The notes: generated from the sequence alone by a model not told the origin. Positions 1 through 8,848 are shown, counted from the stretch's first letter. The stretch is DNA of 64,000 nt from Pinibacter aurantiacus (GCF_019130065.1 NZ_JAHSPG010000008.1:1-64000), one strand, 5' to 3'. Translations and numbers: made by a program.

Positions 1-1
1 T

Positions 2-1876
2 AAAAAATCAGACTACGCGTCAGCAGCAAAGTACTATGAAATGTACCTTGGCATCGGCGCCAAAAGTAAGACAGCTACCTACGACCCGTATGCCGGCAAC
101 ACCCAAGGCAAAACAGGCACAAAAGCAGCCGGCGGCGATACCCACCAGCAGGCCGTGTACGGCGCAGCAGAAAGCTACCGCCAGCTAAACAACTATGCCA
201 AAGCAGAGAACTTCTACCAGGAAGCATCCGGCTACAGTGCAGAGCAATACCCACTGGCTAAGTACCAATATGCCGTAACCCTGAGAAGCCTTGGCAAATA
301 CGAAGACGCCCAAAAAGCATTCACCGATTTTCTGAGTGCTTACAAAACAGAAGACGCTTATACCAAAGCTGCCAAAAGAGAAATTGAAAACCTTCAGTTT
401 ATCCAACAGCAGTTGCACAAAAAAGACTTGTCGCTGTACACGGTAAAAAAACAAGACACGGTAAATGTGAACACACCCGGCGCCAACTACGCACCTGTGC
501 TCACAGGCAACAATACCATGATCTTTACTTCTACAAGAATTGAAGGCGACAATAAATCTGCCTACATCAACCACTTGTATGAAGCAACAGGAAACAGCGA
601 CGCGGCAACAGTAAGCAAGATCGACATTGCACAACCGGAGGGAACGCACCAAGGTGTTGCAGCAATTACCCCTGATGGCAAAACGATCTACCTGACAAGA
701 TGGACGATGAGCAAAGAAGGCAAGAAAACCGCTTCTTTGTATCAAACAACCAAAACAGAGGCTGGCAGCTGGAGCGAACCAACGGCACTGGAAGCCATTA
801 ATGCAGTAGGCGGCAACAACCAACAACCATTTGTAACAGCAGACGGTAAGTACCTTTTATTTTCCAGCGACCGCGCTGGCGGACAAGGTGGCTTTGACAT
901 TTGGTTTGCACCAATCGCTGACGGTAAAGTGGGCGAGCCAGTAAACATGGGGGCTGCCATCAATACGCCTGCAGACGAGCAGGCACCATACTATCACGCT
1001 GCTTCTCAAACATTCGTGTTTGCGAGCAACGGCAGAGTAGGCATGGGCGGCTTTGATTTGTACCAAACAAAAGGCAGCATTGCTGGCACTTGGGGTGCAG
1101 TTAAAAACCTTGGCTATCCTGTAAACTCAGAGAAAGACGATATTTATTTTGCCAGCAAGGGCACAACAAAAAACATGTTGTCTGATGTTGTGTTCAGCTC
1201 CGACAGGGCATCTGAATGTTGCCTTGACATGTTTAGCTTGCAAAAACAAATGCCTGCTAAAAAGATCGCCGGTAAAGTAATTGCCTGTGATGGCAACACA
1301 CCACTGGCAGGTGCTAAAGTACAGGTATTGGCAGACAACAAAGTGATAGCCGATCTTTCAACAGGAGCAGATGGTAGCTATAGCTTCACTATGGATGAGT
1401 ACCAACCAGTGAAAGTAAACGCGAACAGTGAAGGATATCAAAATAATTCATTAAGTGTAAATGCCCCACAAGATGAGGACTTGGACGAGTTGAATGCTCC
1501 TGCCATTTGTCTTGCAAAAATTCCTGCCGTAAATGAGCCAGTTGTCGTAGAAAATATGTATTATGCTATCAATAAGTCGGTGATACTTGACGAATCAAAA
1601 CCTGCGCTTGACCAGCTTGCAGCGATGATGGCAAGCAATCCTACGGTAACAGTGGAAATCAGCGGACATACAGACAACACCGGAACTAAAGAACTTAACC
1701 AAAAACTCTCTACTGCACGTGCAAAGAACGTAGTGGATTATTTAGTGTCTAAAGGCATCGACGCAAAACGTTTGCAATACAAAGGTTATGCTGATACAAT
1801 GCCTGTCGATACTAATGATACAGAAGAAGGCAGAACGAAAAACAGAAGAACAGAATTTAAAATTTTGGGCAAATAG
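2..1876 (+). CDS. porE: PorE-like type IX secretion protein (5' end cut by window)
   Basis: The reading frame is open from base 2, so the gene starts outside the window. The ATG at 41 is internal to TPR sequence and is not a true start. The visible domains run in the order TPR repeats (about the first 120 residues), a PD40/WD40-like beta-propeller (about 150-405, with recurrent SSDRxGGxGGFDIW-type strands), a carboxypeptidase-regulatory-like domain (IAGKVIACDGNTPLAGAKV) and a C-terminal OmpA peptidoglycan-binding domain (SGHTDNTG, NRRTEFKI). This order is that of PorE (PG1058 in Porphyromonas gingivalis), an outer-membrane lipoprotein of the type IX secretion system. The PorP/SprF-type gene directly downstream supports this. 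Generic TPR/OmpA paralogues share the architecture, so the exact orthologue is not certain. Confidence 0.75.
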   Translation, partial: KKSDYASAAKYYEMYLGIGAKSKTATYDPYAGNTQGKTGTKAAGGDTHQQAVYGAAESYRQLNNYAKAENFYQEASGYSAEQYPLAKYQYAVTLRSLGKYEDAQKAFTDFLSAYKTEDAYTKAAKREIENLQFIQQQLHKKDLSLYTVKKQDTVNVNTPGANYAPVLTGNNTMIFTSTRIEGDNKSAYINHLYEATGNSDAATVSKIDIAQPEGTHQGVAAITPDGKTIYLTRWTMSKEGKKTASLYQTTKTEAGSWSEPTALEAINAVGGNNQQPFVTADGKYLLFSSDRAGGQGGFDIWFAPIADGKVGEPVNMGAAINTPADEQAPYYHAASQTFVFASNGRVGMGGFDLYQTKGSIAGTWGAVKNLGYPVNSEKDDIYFASKGTTKNMLSDVVFSSDRASECCLDMFSLQKQMPAKKIAGKVIACDGNTPLAGAKVQVLADNKVIADLSTGADGSYSFTMDEYQPVKVNANSEGYQNNSLSVNAPQDEDLDELNAPAICLAKIPAVNEPVVVENMYYAINKSVILDESKPALDQLAAMMASNPTVTVEISGHTDNTGTKELNQKLSTARAKNVVDYLVSKGIDAKRLQYKGYADTMPVDTNDTEEGRTKNRRTEFKILGK

Positions 1877-1935
1877 GTGAACAAAAATTGCGGGCAGTAA
1901 AAACAAGACTTTCTAAATTAAACCAGACTATAGTG

Positions 1936-2958
1936 ATGAAGAAGCTTATGACATTGTGTGTACTTGGCGTAGCGGCGGCGTTGAACGTAACTGCCCAGCA
2001 AAAACCTCAGTATACACAGTACATCCTAAACCAGTACATTATCAATCCGGCCTTAACGGGAATTGAAAATTATACCGATGTAAAACTGAGCCACAGGCGC
2101 CAGTGGGTTGGCGTAGACGGTGCGCCTGTTACCACCTATTTCACCATTCAGGGCCCTATCAACAAAAAAGATTACCGCACAACGGCTACTTCATTTGACG
2201 TGCCGGGCGAAAATCCAAGAGGAACCGCCTATTGGCAAAACTACACCGCTGCTGAGCCGCACCACGGCGTTGGCTTGCAGGTAGTGAATGACAAAGCAGG
2301 TCCCATCAATCGTTTTTCTGCCATGGCCACTTACGCCTACCACATAGGATTAAGTCCAAGAACAAGCCTGGCGGCGGGTTTCGCGGCAGGTGTTACCAAC
2401 ACAAGATTGAACACATCAATGCTTGATTTTGGCAACACACAAATAGATCCTGCAGTAGCAAACGGAGGCAACATCAACAGCATCAAACCAGATTTCAGCG
2501 CAGGTTTGTATTTGTATTCAGGAGAATATTTTGTTGGTTTGTCTGCACAGCAGATCATTCCGCAGGACCTTACTTTCTCCGACAATGTGATCAGGAAAGA
2601 AACAGGTAAATCGGTGCCGCATATTTTTGCGACAGCAGGTTACCGCTTCCTCATCGGCGAAGATTTCAACCTGATCCCGTCTATAATGGTGAAGTATGTA
2701 AAACCATCTCCAGTGCAGTTTGATGTAAATGCCAAACTGCAATACCAGGATCGTGCATGGATCGGCGCCAGCTATAGAAACGGCGATGGCTATGCGGGAA
2801 TGGTGGGCATCAATGTCTCTAACTTCTTCAACGTTGGTTACTCATACGATCACACCACATCCGGCCTCAGCACAGTAAGCAAAGGCTCACACGAAATCAT
2901 CATCGGCTTCCTGTTGGGCAACAAGTATGACGATAGCTGTCCGAAGAATGTGTGGTAG
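1936..2958 (+). CDS. PorP/SprF family type IX secretion outer-membrane protein
   Basis: A 340-residue protein with a Sec signal peptide (MKKLMTLCVLGVAAALNVTAQ), followed by QxPQYTQYILNQYIINPALTG. The YxxNxYxxNPAxxG signature after the signal marks PorP/SprF family beta-barrel proteins. Such proteins sit in the outer membrane, partner with PorE-like lipoproteins and attach type IX machinery to substrates or gliding adhesins. I chose the ATG at 1936 because it gives a proper signal peptide; a TTG at 1888 would add 16 unlikely residues. The start is 60 bp after the PorE stop, so the two are probably co-transcribed. Many paralogues exist per genome, so a specific name is not given. Confidence 0.85.
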   Translation: MKKLMTLCVLGVAAALNVTAQQKPQYTQYILNQYIINPALTGIENYTDVKLSHRRQWVGVDGAPVTTYFTIQGPINKKDYRTTATSFDVPGENPRGTAYWQNYTAAEPHHGVGLQVVNDKAGPINRFSAMATYAYHIGLSPRTSLAAGFAAGVTNTRLNTSMLDFGNTQIDPAVANGGNINSIKPDFSAGLYLYSGEYFVGLSAQQIIPQDLTFSDNVIRKETGKSVPHIFATAGYRFLIGEDFNLIPSIMVKYVKPSPVQFDVNAKLQYQDRAWIGASYRNGDGYAGMVGINVSNFFNVGYSYDHTTSGLSTVSKGSHEIIIGFLLGNKYDDSCPKNVW

Positions 2959-2980
2959 GAGATAGTCTGATAAGATTTTA

Positions 2981-3040
2981 AAAAGGCTTCGATAAACTCA
3001 CGCTGACTGCACTGTCAGGCTGAGCTTGTCGAAGCCTTTT
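2981..3040. terminator. Bidirectional hairpin made of interspersed repeat A
   Basis: A 27-bp imperfect stem. The outer 12 bp, AAAAGGCTTCGA with TCGAAGCCTTTT, are perfect and flanked by A and T runs. It lies between the convergent genes ending at 2958 and 3070, so it can stop both transcripts. The right arm, 3011-3036, recurs exactly at 23023-23048. Confidence 0.75.
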
Positions 3041-3069
3041 GGTTTGTCTGTATCAGAAAATAACTTGAG

Positions 3070-3468
3070 TTAGTATGTTGTGAATGTTTGTTTTGTAGTG
3101 TCGCTAATGCCTGGCCCGCCAACTACCCAATTGCTTGTTACAAGGACTGAATCATTGACAGAGTATACCCTAAAATGGTGCCCATCCAAACTCAATGAAT
3201 CTTTTCCTACGGTGTTCCATTTTAACGTGTCGGTGAAATATTTGTAAGGGGGCACTATCCAGTAACAATGAATTAGGAAAGCCGTATCCTTGGGTTTTAA
3301 AATGAGAGTGACCAACTGCGGGTCTAACTTGCCGCCCCAATACCAGCTTTTATTTATCAGTTTGGCTGAGTCATAGCTGTGATCGTTGTTTGTGGTAGTG
3401 TTGTTAATTTCCTTGTTGCAAGCGAAAAGCAAAAGAAGCGGTAATGCTAGAATAGGTATTTTTTTCAT
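3070..3468 (-). CDS. Hypothetical lipoprotein, 132 aa
   Basis: I do not recognise a family. The protein begins MKKIPILALPLLLLFACNK, a lipoprotein signal with a plausible lipobox (LFAC). The mature part is small, Trp/Tyr-rich and probably beta-structured (KSWYWGGKLDPQLVTLIL, WVVGGPGISDT). The ATG at 3468 was preferred over one 18 bp upstream because it starts the signal peptide directly. It is a single gene, convergent with the PorP/SprF gene and divergent from the cytochrome c gene. Bacteroidota genomes carry many such orphan surface lipoproteins; no function is proposed. Confidence 0.6.
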   Translation of the reverse strand: MKKIPILALPLLLLFACNKEINNTTTNNDHSYDSAKLINKSWYWGGKLDPQLVTLILKPKDTAFLIHCYWIVPPYKYFTDTLKWNTVGKDSLSLDGHHFRVYSVNDSVLVTSNWVVGGPGISDTTKQTFTTY

Positions 3469-3690
3469 GGGTTCGTTTTTGTTCAAAATGACTTTCTAAA
3501 GATAATTATTTTGAACAATTGCCGCGCTATTTCTGGAGACTATTACAACCAGACATCATGCTTTCTTTCATTGTTAGTGTTCCTGAGTCGATGTTGTTGG
3601 CATGTCGGTATAGGTCTCTATATCTGCCCCTTATTCTCATGTTTCCCCCATCCTCAAAATTCCCGACCAACAAAAATTGCCAAATAAACG

Positions 3691-3738
3691 AGCTGGCGCC
3701 GATATGCAGCTTAGCTATGCGCGTGGCGTATCTGTGCC
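3691..3738. repeat. REP-like repeat B, copy 1 (degraded)
   Basis: This 48-bp unit matches 5289-5336 at 41 of 48 positions, in the same orientation, and flanks the cytochrome c gene on the other side. Its hairpin arms (GGCGCCGATATGC and GCGTATCTGTGCC) carry mismatches that the second copy lacks. The rest of the 446-bp gap 3469-3914 shows no convincing gene. Confidence 0.6.
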
Positions 3739-3914
3739 ATAGCTTTCAACCACCTTGCGAAAACGAATCTATTTGCTTACTTTGATATACCTCTAATTAT
3801 AAAAGCGCAATGCGCCTCGTTACTTCCTTCTGATTCCCAAAAAGGTTATTTAATGTGTGTTTGAAATAGTGGATGAATGCTGTTCATGTATTCGACAACT
3901 ATAAAACCCCTTAT

Positions 3915-5219
3915 ATGCTTAAGCAAACTATTGCATTGTTGGTAGTGGTTATTGCTGCGTGCATTTTTATTACCTGCAAGCAGGCAAACGGACATCACAC
4001 AGAAAGTCATGTACTTGTTTCAAAATATGCAAGACCATTAACCAATATTCATTTTGATTATTCAGCAGAAAGAATGCAACGCGGAAAATACCTTGTCAAC
4101 GGCGTACTAAGATGTTTTCATTGCCATGCCGAAGCAGATACAACAAAAGCCGGCTGGCCGCCAATGGAAGATAGACTCGGTAGCGGCCGGCTTCTTTTTA
4201 AAACCGACAGCACTCACCTCTACGCGCCCAACATTTCTCCCGATAAAGAAACCGGTGCAGGCAACTGGACAGACGACATGTTTGCAAGAGCTTTAAGAAA
4301 TGGCATTGGTCATGATGGACGTGCACTTATAGCAATGCCGTGGTGGATCTATACAGATTTGTCTAATGAAGATCTCGCCTCTGTTGTGGTTTACCTGCGC
4401 TCCATTCCCGCCATAAAAAATACAATTCCACCGCGTTTGTTGTCCGTTCAGGAAGAAAAGGCATTGCAGAATGAACCACGCGATACCAACGTGAAATCAG
4501 TGCCTCAACCCGACACATCAACAGTGCTTGCCAAGGGCCGTTACCTCGTTACCATTGGTGAATGCGAAGGTTGTCATACGGCATGGTACAAACGCAACCC
4601 TGGTTTTTTTGGCGGTGGAAATGTCATAGCTAACGACGATACCGATTCTGTAATTGTAAGCGCAAATATTTCTCCGGATATAACAGGTATTGGTGCGTGG
4701 GACGATGAAACATTTATACGGATAATGAGAAAAGGAAAAGGCGGCATACTTCACCATTCTATGCCGTGGCGGGAGTTTGGCAATATCTCCGACAGTGACC
4801 TTAAAGCAATTCTGGCCGCACTGAAAACGCTAACACCGGTGGAACATCGTATAGCAAACGGACTGAAACCAACCCTTTGCCCGATATGTGGAGAAAAGCA
4901 CGGCTACGGCGATCAGAATAAAAGAAAGCCACTTGTTCCAGTTGCTTTCAATGCAAATTTATATCCCCGCTATGTTGGTAGTTACGACGATCCAAAACAC
5001 GACGCAACAATGATCATCTCCACAAAAGACAAAAAGCTATGGATAAGCGTTAAAGAACTTGAAGGATCTCCAGCCATGGAGCTGATCCCAATTGCCGACG
5101 ATAAGTTTAAGGCAGACTCGTTTCCCTCCGCTGTAAAGTTTGTAAAAAATAACTCCGGCAAAGCCACCGCCTTAATAATGTATGATCTCACAACCGATAC
5201 GCTTTTAAGAACAAATTAG
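3915..5219 (+). CDS. Dihaem c-type cytochrome, possibly membrane-anchored
   Basis: A 434-residue exported protein with two covalent haem-binding CxxCH motifs, CFHCH at residues 67-71 and CEGCH at 217-221. Each is followed by a Met-Pro-Trp segment (AMPWWIY, SMPWREF) that could supply the axial methionine. The layout is two mono-haem cytochrome c domains, as in cytochrome subunits of periplasmic dehydrogenases. The C-terminal part has CPICGEKH, a possible extra metal site, and a beta-rich tail. The N-terminus is hydrophobic with a Cys at 21, so lipid anchoring is possible, but the lipobox (FITC) is poor. The ATG at 3915 is chosen over 3873 to place the signal at the start. No dehydrogenase gene is adjacent, so the electron donor is unknown. 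Confidence 0.8.
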   Translation: MLKQTIALLVVVIAACIFITCKQANGHHTESHVLVSKYARPLTNIHFDYSAERMQRGKYLVNGVLRCFHCHAEADTTKAGWPPMEDRLGSGRLLFKTDSTHLYAPNISPDKETGAGNWTDDMFARALRNGIGHDGRALIAMPWWIYTDLSNEDLASVVVYLRSIPAIKNTIPPRLLSVQEEKALQNEPRDTNVKSVPQPDTSTVLAKGRYLVTIGECEGCHTAWYKRNPGFFGGGNVIANDDTDSVIVSANISPDITGIGAWDDETFIRIMRKGKGGILHHSMPWREFGNISDSDLKAILAALKTLTPVEHRIANGLKPTLCPICGEKHGYGDQNKRKPLVPVAFNANLYPRYVGSYDDPKHDATMIISTKDKKLWISVKELEGSPAMELIPIADDKFKADSFPSAVKFVKNNSGKATALIMYDLTTDTLLRTN

Positions 5220-5288
5220 AGCCCTGTTCGGGATGTTCGGCAGGACATCGCTCAGCGTGCGTATGAGACCAACAGCGGCAAAAAAACA

Positions 5289-5336
5289 AGCTGGCGCAGA
5301 TATGCGGCATAGCCATGAGCGTTGCGTATCTGCGCC
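5289..5336. repeat. REP-like repeat B, copy 2 (intact hairpin)
   Basis: The arms GGCGCAGATATGC and GCGTATCTGCGCC pair along 13 bp with a single G-T wobble. It is the intact relative of 3691-3738, and similarity also extends about 16 bp to the left. It lies in the 318-bp gap 5220-5537, where I see no gene. Confidence 0.65.
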
Positions 5337-5537
5337 CTTATTTTAACTTGTTAAAGCTGTTCTCAACATCGCATACACTGCCTGAATAGTAGTTAAAGGA
5401 CGTGTAAAATCTTCGCCGCTTTGCGTGCCCCTCGCTTTCCTATGACCTTGCTCATAAAACTTCTCCACACTTACTCGTTAATTCGCCCCCTATTCGATGA
5501 TTGCCATTCAAATATTCAATTTCCTAATCTTGAAGTT

Positions 5538-7343
5538 ATGACTGATAAAAATCAGATGCACACATTTCACATCCCTGTAATGGGTTTGGCGTTTACCATA
5601 GATAGCCCGATCAAAGTGGCTGCGCTTGGTATTTCATCGGTGGTGTCTATTGTGGACGACGAGTTGATTGAAAAAATGCGTGCTTTCTATAGCCAAAAAT
5701 TCACATTGCCTTATAATGAGATCACGAAGAAAATTAGAGATTACAGGGCAAGCAGAATTACCGCGTATCTCAACATGATGGATGAGATTGTAACAAGCAA
5801 GTTCAATGCATTTAAATCGGAGATCATCAACAGCAAAGCGGAGTTGGAAAAATACATTTCCACACTGCCCAATGCTTCTGAGTTTAAAAAGAATATTCAA
5901 CGCTTTATAGACGAGGGAACCGAAAGCATCAAAAACTATATCGAAGAAAATCTTTGTCCCGGCAAGATCGACGTAAACATCATGACCAAGCTGGATAAGG
6001 ACAACTTTGAAAAAGATGAGCAATTGCCAATCATGTACAACGATGCACATGCAGCATTGCGCGGGTTTGCCAATAGCACACTCAATTCATCGGTAGTGCT
6101 TTCTGCAGGCATGAATCCTCGCTTGTACAGTTACATGGAAAATTTCACAGACTTCTATCCTGATGCACTCGGGCAAATAAAAAAGAAGATCATCATAAAA
6201 GTAAGCGACTACAGATCGGCAATGGTTCAGGGTAGCTTTTTAGCAAAGAAAGGAATTTGGGTTTCTGAGTTTCGCATTGAATCTGGCCTTAACTGTGGTG
6301 GGCACGCATTTGCAACAGATGGCTTTTTGATGGGGCCGGTGTTGGAGGAATTTAAAGAAAAGAAATCGCAATTGATACAAACCATGCACGAACTGATTGT
6401 AAAAGCATGGAATGATAAAAATATTACAGTTCCAGCTGCACCGTTAAGCATAAAAGTCACCGCGCAGGGCGGCGTAGGTACAGCAGAAGAACATGGTTTT
6501 TTACTGGATCATTATCAATTGGATTCTGTTGGTTGGGGATCCCCTTTTTTGTTGGTCCCTGAAGCAACTACTGTAGATGCGTCAACCAGGATGTTGTTGG
6601 CAAAAGCAAAGGAAGAAGATTTTTACCTCAGCAATATTTCTCCGTTGGGTGTTCCGTTCAACACCGTAAAAGGGACTAGTAATGATCATTGGAAACAAGT
6701 AAGGATAGATGCGCAGGTGGCAGGCAGCTCATGCCCCAAAAAACATTTGGCCCTTAGCAAAGAGTACGACAAGCAGGGTGTTTGCACCGCATCAAAAAAA
6801 TACCAGGATATAAAATTAGCAGAACTGAATGCAGTGAGTGGAGATATTTCTGTGCCGGAGTACGAAGAAAGAAAGACCGCCATTACAGAAAAATCCTGTC
6901 TTTGTGTGGGCCTTGCTAATTCGGCATACATGGAAAATGACGTGCCGGTAAAAGGGCAGCAACAAGGCGTAGTCATTTGCCCCGGCCCCAACCTTGCCTA
7001 TTTCGACAAAGAAGTTTCTTTAAGTGCAATGACAAAACATATTTACGGCAATGAAAATGTTTTGCCCGATGCAGACAGACCACATATGTTTTTGAAAGAG
7101 CTTAAGATGTACATTGATAATTTGAAAAAAGAAATGGCATCGTCGCTAAAGAGCACTACAGAATTGCAGATAAAAAAATGGAAGGCTTATAAAACCAATC
7201 TCGAAGCAGGGATTGCTTATTATGAAAATTTGTTTACAACTTCAATACATTTTGCAACGGCCAAGAAAAAGCTGTTAGTGCAACTCAAAGAGAGCAAGGC
7301 GCTGTTAGCAGAAATAGAAACCGGAGTTACAATACCGGTATGA
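5538..7343 (+). CDS. Uncharacterised 601-aa protein, possibly a TIM-barrel FMN enzyme
   Basis: I do not recognise this family with certainty. The start at 5538 (MTDKNQMHTFHIPVMGLAFT) is preferred because the 39 codons before it look non-coding. Internal segments such as NCGGHAFATDGFLMGP, VTAQGGVGTAEEHGFLL and DSVGWGSPFLLVPEATTVD resemble the phosphate/flavin-binding turns of nitronate-monooxygenase or glutamate-synthase-like TIM barrels; this is inference only. Cysteines cluster in the second half (SSCPKKHLAL, GVCTASKKY, KSCLCVG) and could bind metal. The last 90 residues are Lys/Glu-rich and probably helical. There is no signal peptide, so it is likely cytosolic. It stands alone between repeat-rich gaps. 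Confidence 0.6.
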   Translation: MTDKNQMHTFHIPVMGLAFTIDSPIKVAALGISSVVSIVDDELIEKMRAFYSQKFTLPYNEITKKIRDYRASRITAYLNMMDEIVTSKFNAFKSEIINSKAELEKYISTLPNASEFKKNIQRFIDEGTESIKNYIEENLCPGKIDVNIMTKLDKDNFEKDEQLPIMYNDAHAALRGFANSTLNSSVVLSAGMNPRLYSYMENFTDFYPDALGQIKKKIIIKVSDYRSAMVQGSFLAKKGIWVSEFRIESGLNCGGHAFATDGFLMGPVLEEFKEKKSQLIQTMHELIVKAWNDKNITVPAAPLSIKVTAQGGVGTAEEHGFLLDHYQLDSVGWGSPFLLVPEATTVDASTRMLLAKAKEEDFYLSNISPLGVPFNTVKGTSNDHWKQVRIDAQVAGSSCPKKHLALSKEYDKQGVCTASKKYQDIKLAELNAVSGDISVPEYEERKTAITEKSCLCVGLANSAYMENDVPVKGQQQGVVICPGPNLAYFDKEVSLSAMTKHIYGNENVLPDADRPHMFLKELKMYIDNLKKEMASSLKSTTELQIKKWKAYKTNLEAGIAYYENLFTTSIHFATAKKKLLVQLKESKALLAEIETGVTIPV

Positions 7344-7378
7344 TGAAATAGCGAACCCCTGGAGACTCAAAGACTCAA

Positions 7379-7468
7379 CACTAAGGCACTAAGAACACTA
7401 AGCCTCACTAAGGATAACTTCAAATTAGATCTCTCTTAGTGAAATTTAATGTTCTTAGTGCCTTAGTG
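7379..7468. repeat. Nested inverted repeat C (CACTAAG family)
   Basis: The arms 7379-7401 and 7446-7468 are built on CACTAAGGCACTAAGAACA and its complement, with a second shorter stem inside (CTCACTAAGGA with TCTCTTAGTGA). It lies between the convergent ends of the 601-aa gene and the HopJ gene. Related wording (CACTGAGACACAG) occurs at 59034-59110. Confidence 0.7.
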
Positions 7469-7490
7469 GTAAAAGCTCGGGAATTGCCCT

Positions 7491-7832
7491 TTATTTTGCC
7501 AGCAAACATTCTCCTTCGAACTTCACTCCATTCCAACCATTCAGCATAAACTGCCTGATGTTTTGGTGATCGGTGCCATTCAAATTGTTTAAAACAGACA
7601 GGTAATGTTCTGCAAACAAGTACAGTGTATCTTCTTTGCTAAGATTATTTAATTGTGCAAATGCAAACACTTTTGCGCTGCCTTGGTTTTGCGTTGCTTC
7701 ATTATGGGCATCGCCATTTTTAAAAGCAGTAGGAGTATGTTGATAATAAGATTCTATAAACTCAAGCACCTCTTTGAAGGAAACTTTATTGTCTTTTAAG
7801 TTTTTAATTAGCGTAGTTAATTGCTCTGTCAT
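7491..7832 (-). CDS. HopJ family protein (type III effector HopJ-like fold), 113 aa
   Basis: The sequence matches the HopJ family (Pfam HopJ) over its whole length: Y-x-HTPTAFKNGDAHN near residues 31-45, NQGSAKVFAFAQLNNLS, YLFAEHYLSVLNN, then HQNIRQFMLNGWNGVKFEG at the C-terminus. The name comes from a Pseudomonas syringae effector, but homologues are common in free-living bacteria with no type III system. A cytosolic housekeeping role is more likely here; the biochemical role is not known. There is no signal peptide. Length is normal for the family. It is a single gene bounded by hairpin repeats on both sides. Confidence 0.85.
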   Translation of the reverse strand: MTEQLTTLIKNLKDNKVSFKEVLEFIESYYQHTPTAFKNGDAHNEATQNQGSAKVFAFAQLNNLSKEDTLYLFAEHYLSVLNNLNGTDHQNIRQFMLNGWNGVKFEGECLLAK

Positions 7833-7876
7833 GCTGTGATGTTATGTAGTTAAATTAGTTTGCAAGCTAGGTAAAT

Positions 7877-7946
7877 AAAAAGTCAAAATTAAAAAGTCAA
7901 AAGGTTGAACACCCTAACATTTTTTGATTTTTTAATTTTGACTTTT
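7877..7946. repeat. Inverted repeat D (AAAAGTCAAAA family), terminator-like
   Basis: The arms 7877-7902 and 7921-7946 are A/T-rich and pair almost fully (AAAAAGTCAAAATT with AATTTTGACTTTT). The hairpin lies after the stop of the SRPBCC gene and upstream of hopJ, both on the minus strand. A sister copy is at 45615-45703. Confidence 0.65.
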
Positions 7947-7963
7947 GCGTCTTCGACTCCACA

Positions 7964-8461
7964 TCAGGCTCGCTTCGATAAAGTCGTCAAAAGATTTTCA
8001 AGGTTGCTCATGCTCACAGAGAATCCTTCTTTAAAGCCCATTTCAATCATCTTCTCCATACGGGCAAGAGATTCATTATAAATAGTAATACGAACTGTTG
8101 TCTTTCCGTTCTGTTCGCTAAAAGTGTAATCCCAATCAGAACCCGGTAATTCAGGATTTTCATCTTTGTCCGCAAAGGCATTAAACATTTTGAAATTGGT
8201 TTTTGGGCTAATTGAAATGTATTTCTGAATTGCCCAACGCTCTTGTCCTTCCGGGCTTACCATTGCGTAAAATCTTCTTCCGCCCACCTTGAAGTCCATA
8301 AACTTTGTTTTTGAAATAAAAGGTTTAGGTGCTACCCATTGGTCAAGGATTTCCGCTTTGGTAAATGCGTCCCATACCAGCGATTGGTCAGCGTCAAATT
8401 CTCTCGTTATAAATACCGTTTTCGCTGCTTTGTCAACGGTAAAATCAAATAGTAAGTTCAT
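7964..8461 (-). CDS. SRPBCC/AHSA1 domain protein
   Basis: A 165-residue single-domain protein of the START-like SRPBCC fold (AHSA1 branch). It has the typical N-terminal [29 protein letters not shown] and a C-terminal helix ([24 protein letters not shown]). These proteins have a hydrophobic cavity for small ligands; the ligand here is unknown. The ATG overlaps the stop of the upstream ArsR gene by four bases (ATGA), so translation is probably coupled. The pairing of an ArsR regulator with an AHSA1 protein is common in Bacteroidota and suggests the pair senses and handles one ligand; this is inference. Confidence 0.85.
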   Translation of the reverse strand: MNLLFDFTVDKAAKTVFITREFDADQSLVWDAFTKAEILDQWVAPKPFISKTKFMDFKVGGRRFYAMVSPEGQERWAIQKYISISPKTNFKMFNAFADKDENPELPGSDWDYTFSEQNGKTTVRITIYNESLARMEKMIEMGFKEGFSVSMSNLENLLTTLSKRA

Positions 8462-8778
8462 TTTTTCTTATTTTTTATGGTGAACAATACTTCATCGAGT
8501 TGTTTGAAACTTTCTTCCATAATCTTCCTGAACTGATCGAGCCAGATATCGATCTCTTTCATTTTATCGATTTTCAGTTCATAGAAGATCTCCCTGCCTT
8601 CTTGCCTTGGAGCCAGGAGGTCGCATTCGGATAGGATGCGCAAATGTTTGGATATTGACTGCCTTCTGATGTCAAAATGCTCTGCAATGGCATTGGGGGT
8701 CATTGCCTGCACAGCAAGCAGAACGAGGATCGCTCGTCGGGTGGGGTCTGCAATTGCTTGAAAAATGTCACGTCTCAT
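8458..8778 (-). CDS. ArsR family winged-helix regulator
   Basis: A 106-residue winged-helix repressor. The core reads [20 protein letters not shown], then the recognition helix region [19 protein letters not shown], then a beta-wing with [10 protein letters not shown]. There are no metal-binding CxC motifs, so it is not an arsenic or cadmium sensor. It belongs to the branch usually paired with SRPBCC genes. It is the first gene of a two-gene operon with the SRPBCC gene. A palindrome over its own promoter (8804-8827) suggests autorepression. Confidence 0.9.
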   Translation of the reverse strand: MRRDIFQAIADPTRRAILVLLAVQAMTPNAIAEHFDIRRQSISKHLRILSECDLLAPRQEGREIFYELKIDKMKEIDIWLDQFRKIMEESFKQLDEVLFTIKNKKK

Positions 8779-8803
8779 GAATAAAAATAATTATGAAGCC
8801 ATT

Positions 8804-8841
8804 CGGTTGCAAATATACGTGCAACCGATCGGCTGCGCAAA
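8804..8841 (-). promoter_or_regulatory. arsR promoter with overlapping palindromic operator
   Basis: On the minus strand a -33 TTTG (8838-8841) and a -7 TATATTTG (8810-8817) are separated by 20 bp, which fits the Bacteroidota sigma-A consensus exactly. A perfect inverted repeat CGGTTGCA-N8-TGCAACCG (8804-8827) covers the -7 element. This is the expected site for a dimeric ArsR repressor. The start codon is about 25 bp downstream. Confidence 0.85.
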
Positions 8842-8848
8842 TTTTTTT

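Noticed and set aside
3519-3785. 88-codon plus-strand frame near the cytochrome gene
   Set aside because: Composition is not protein-like, it overlaps repeat B copy 1, and it has no family resemblance.
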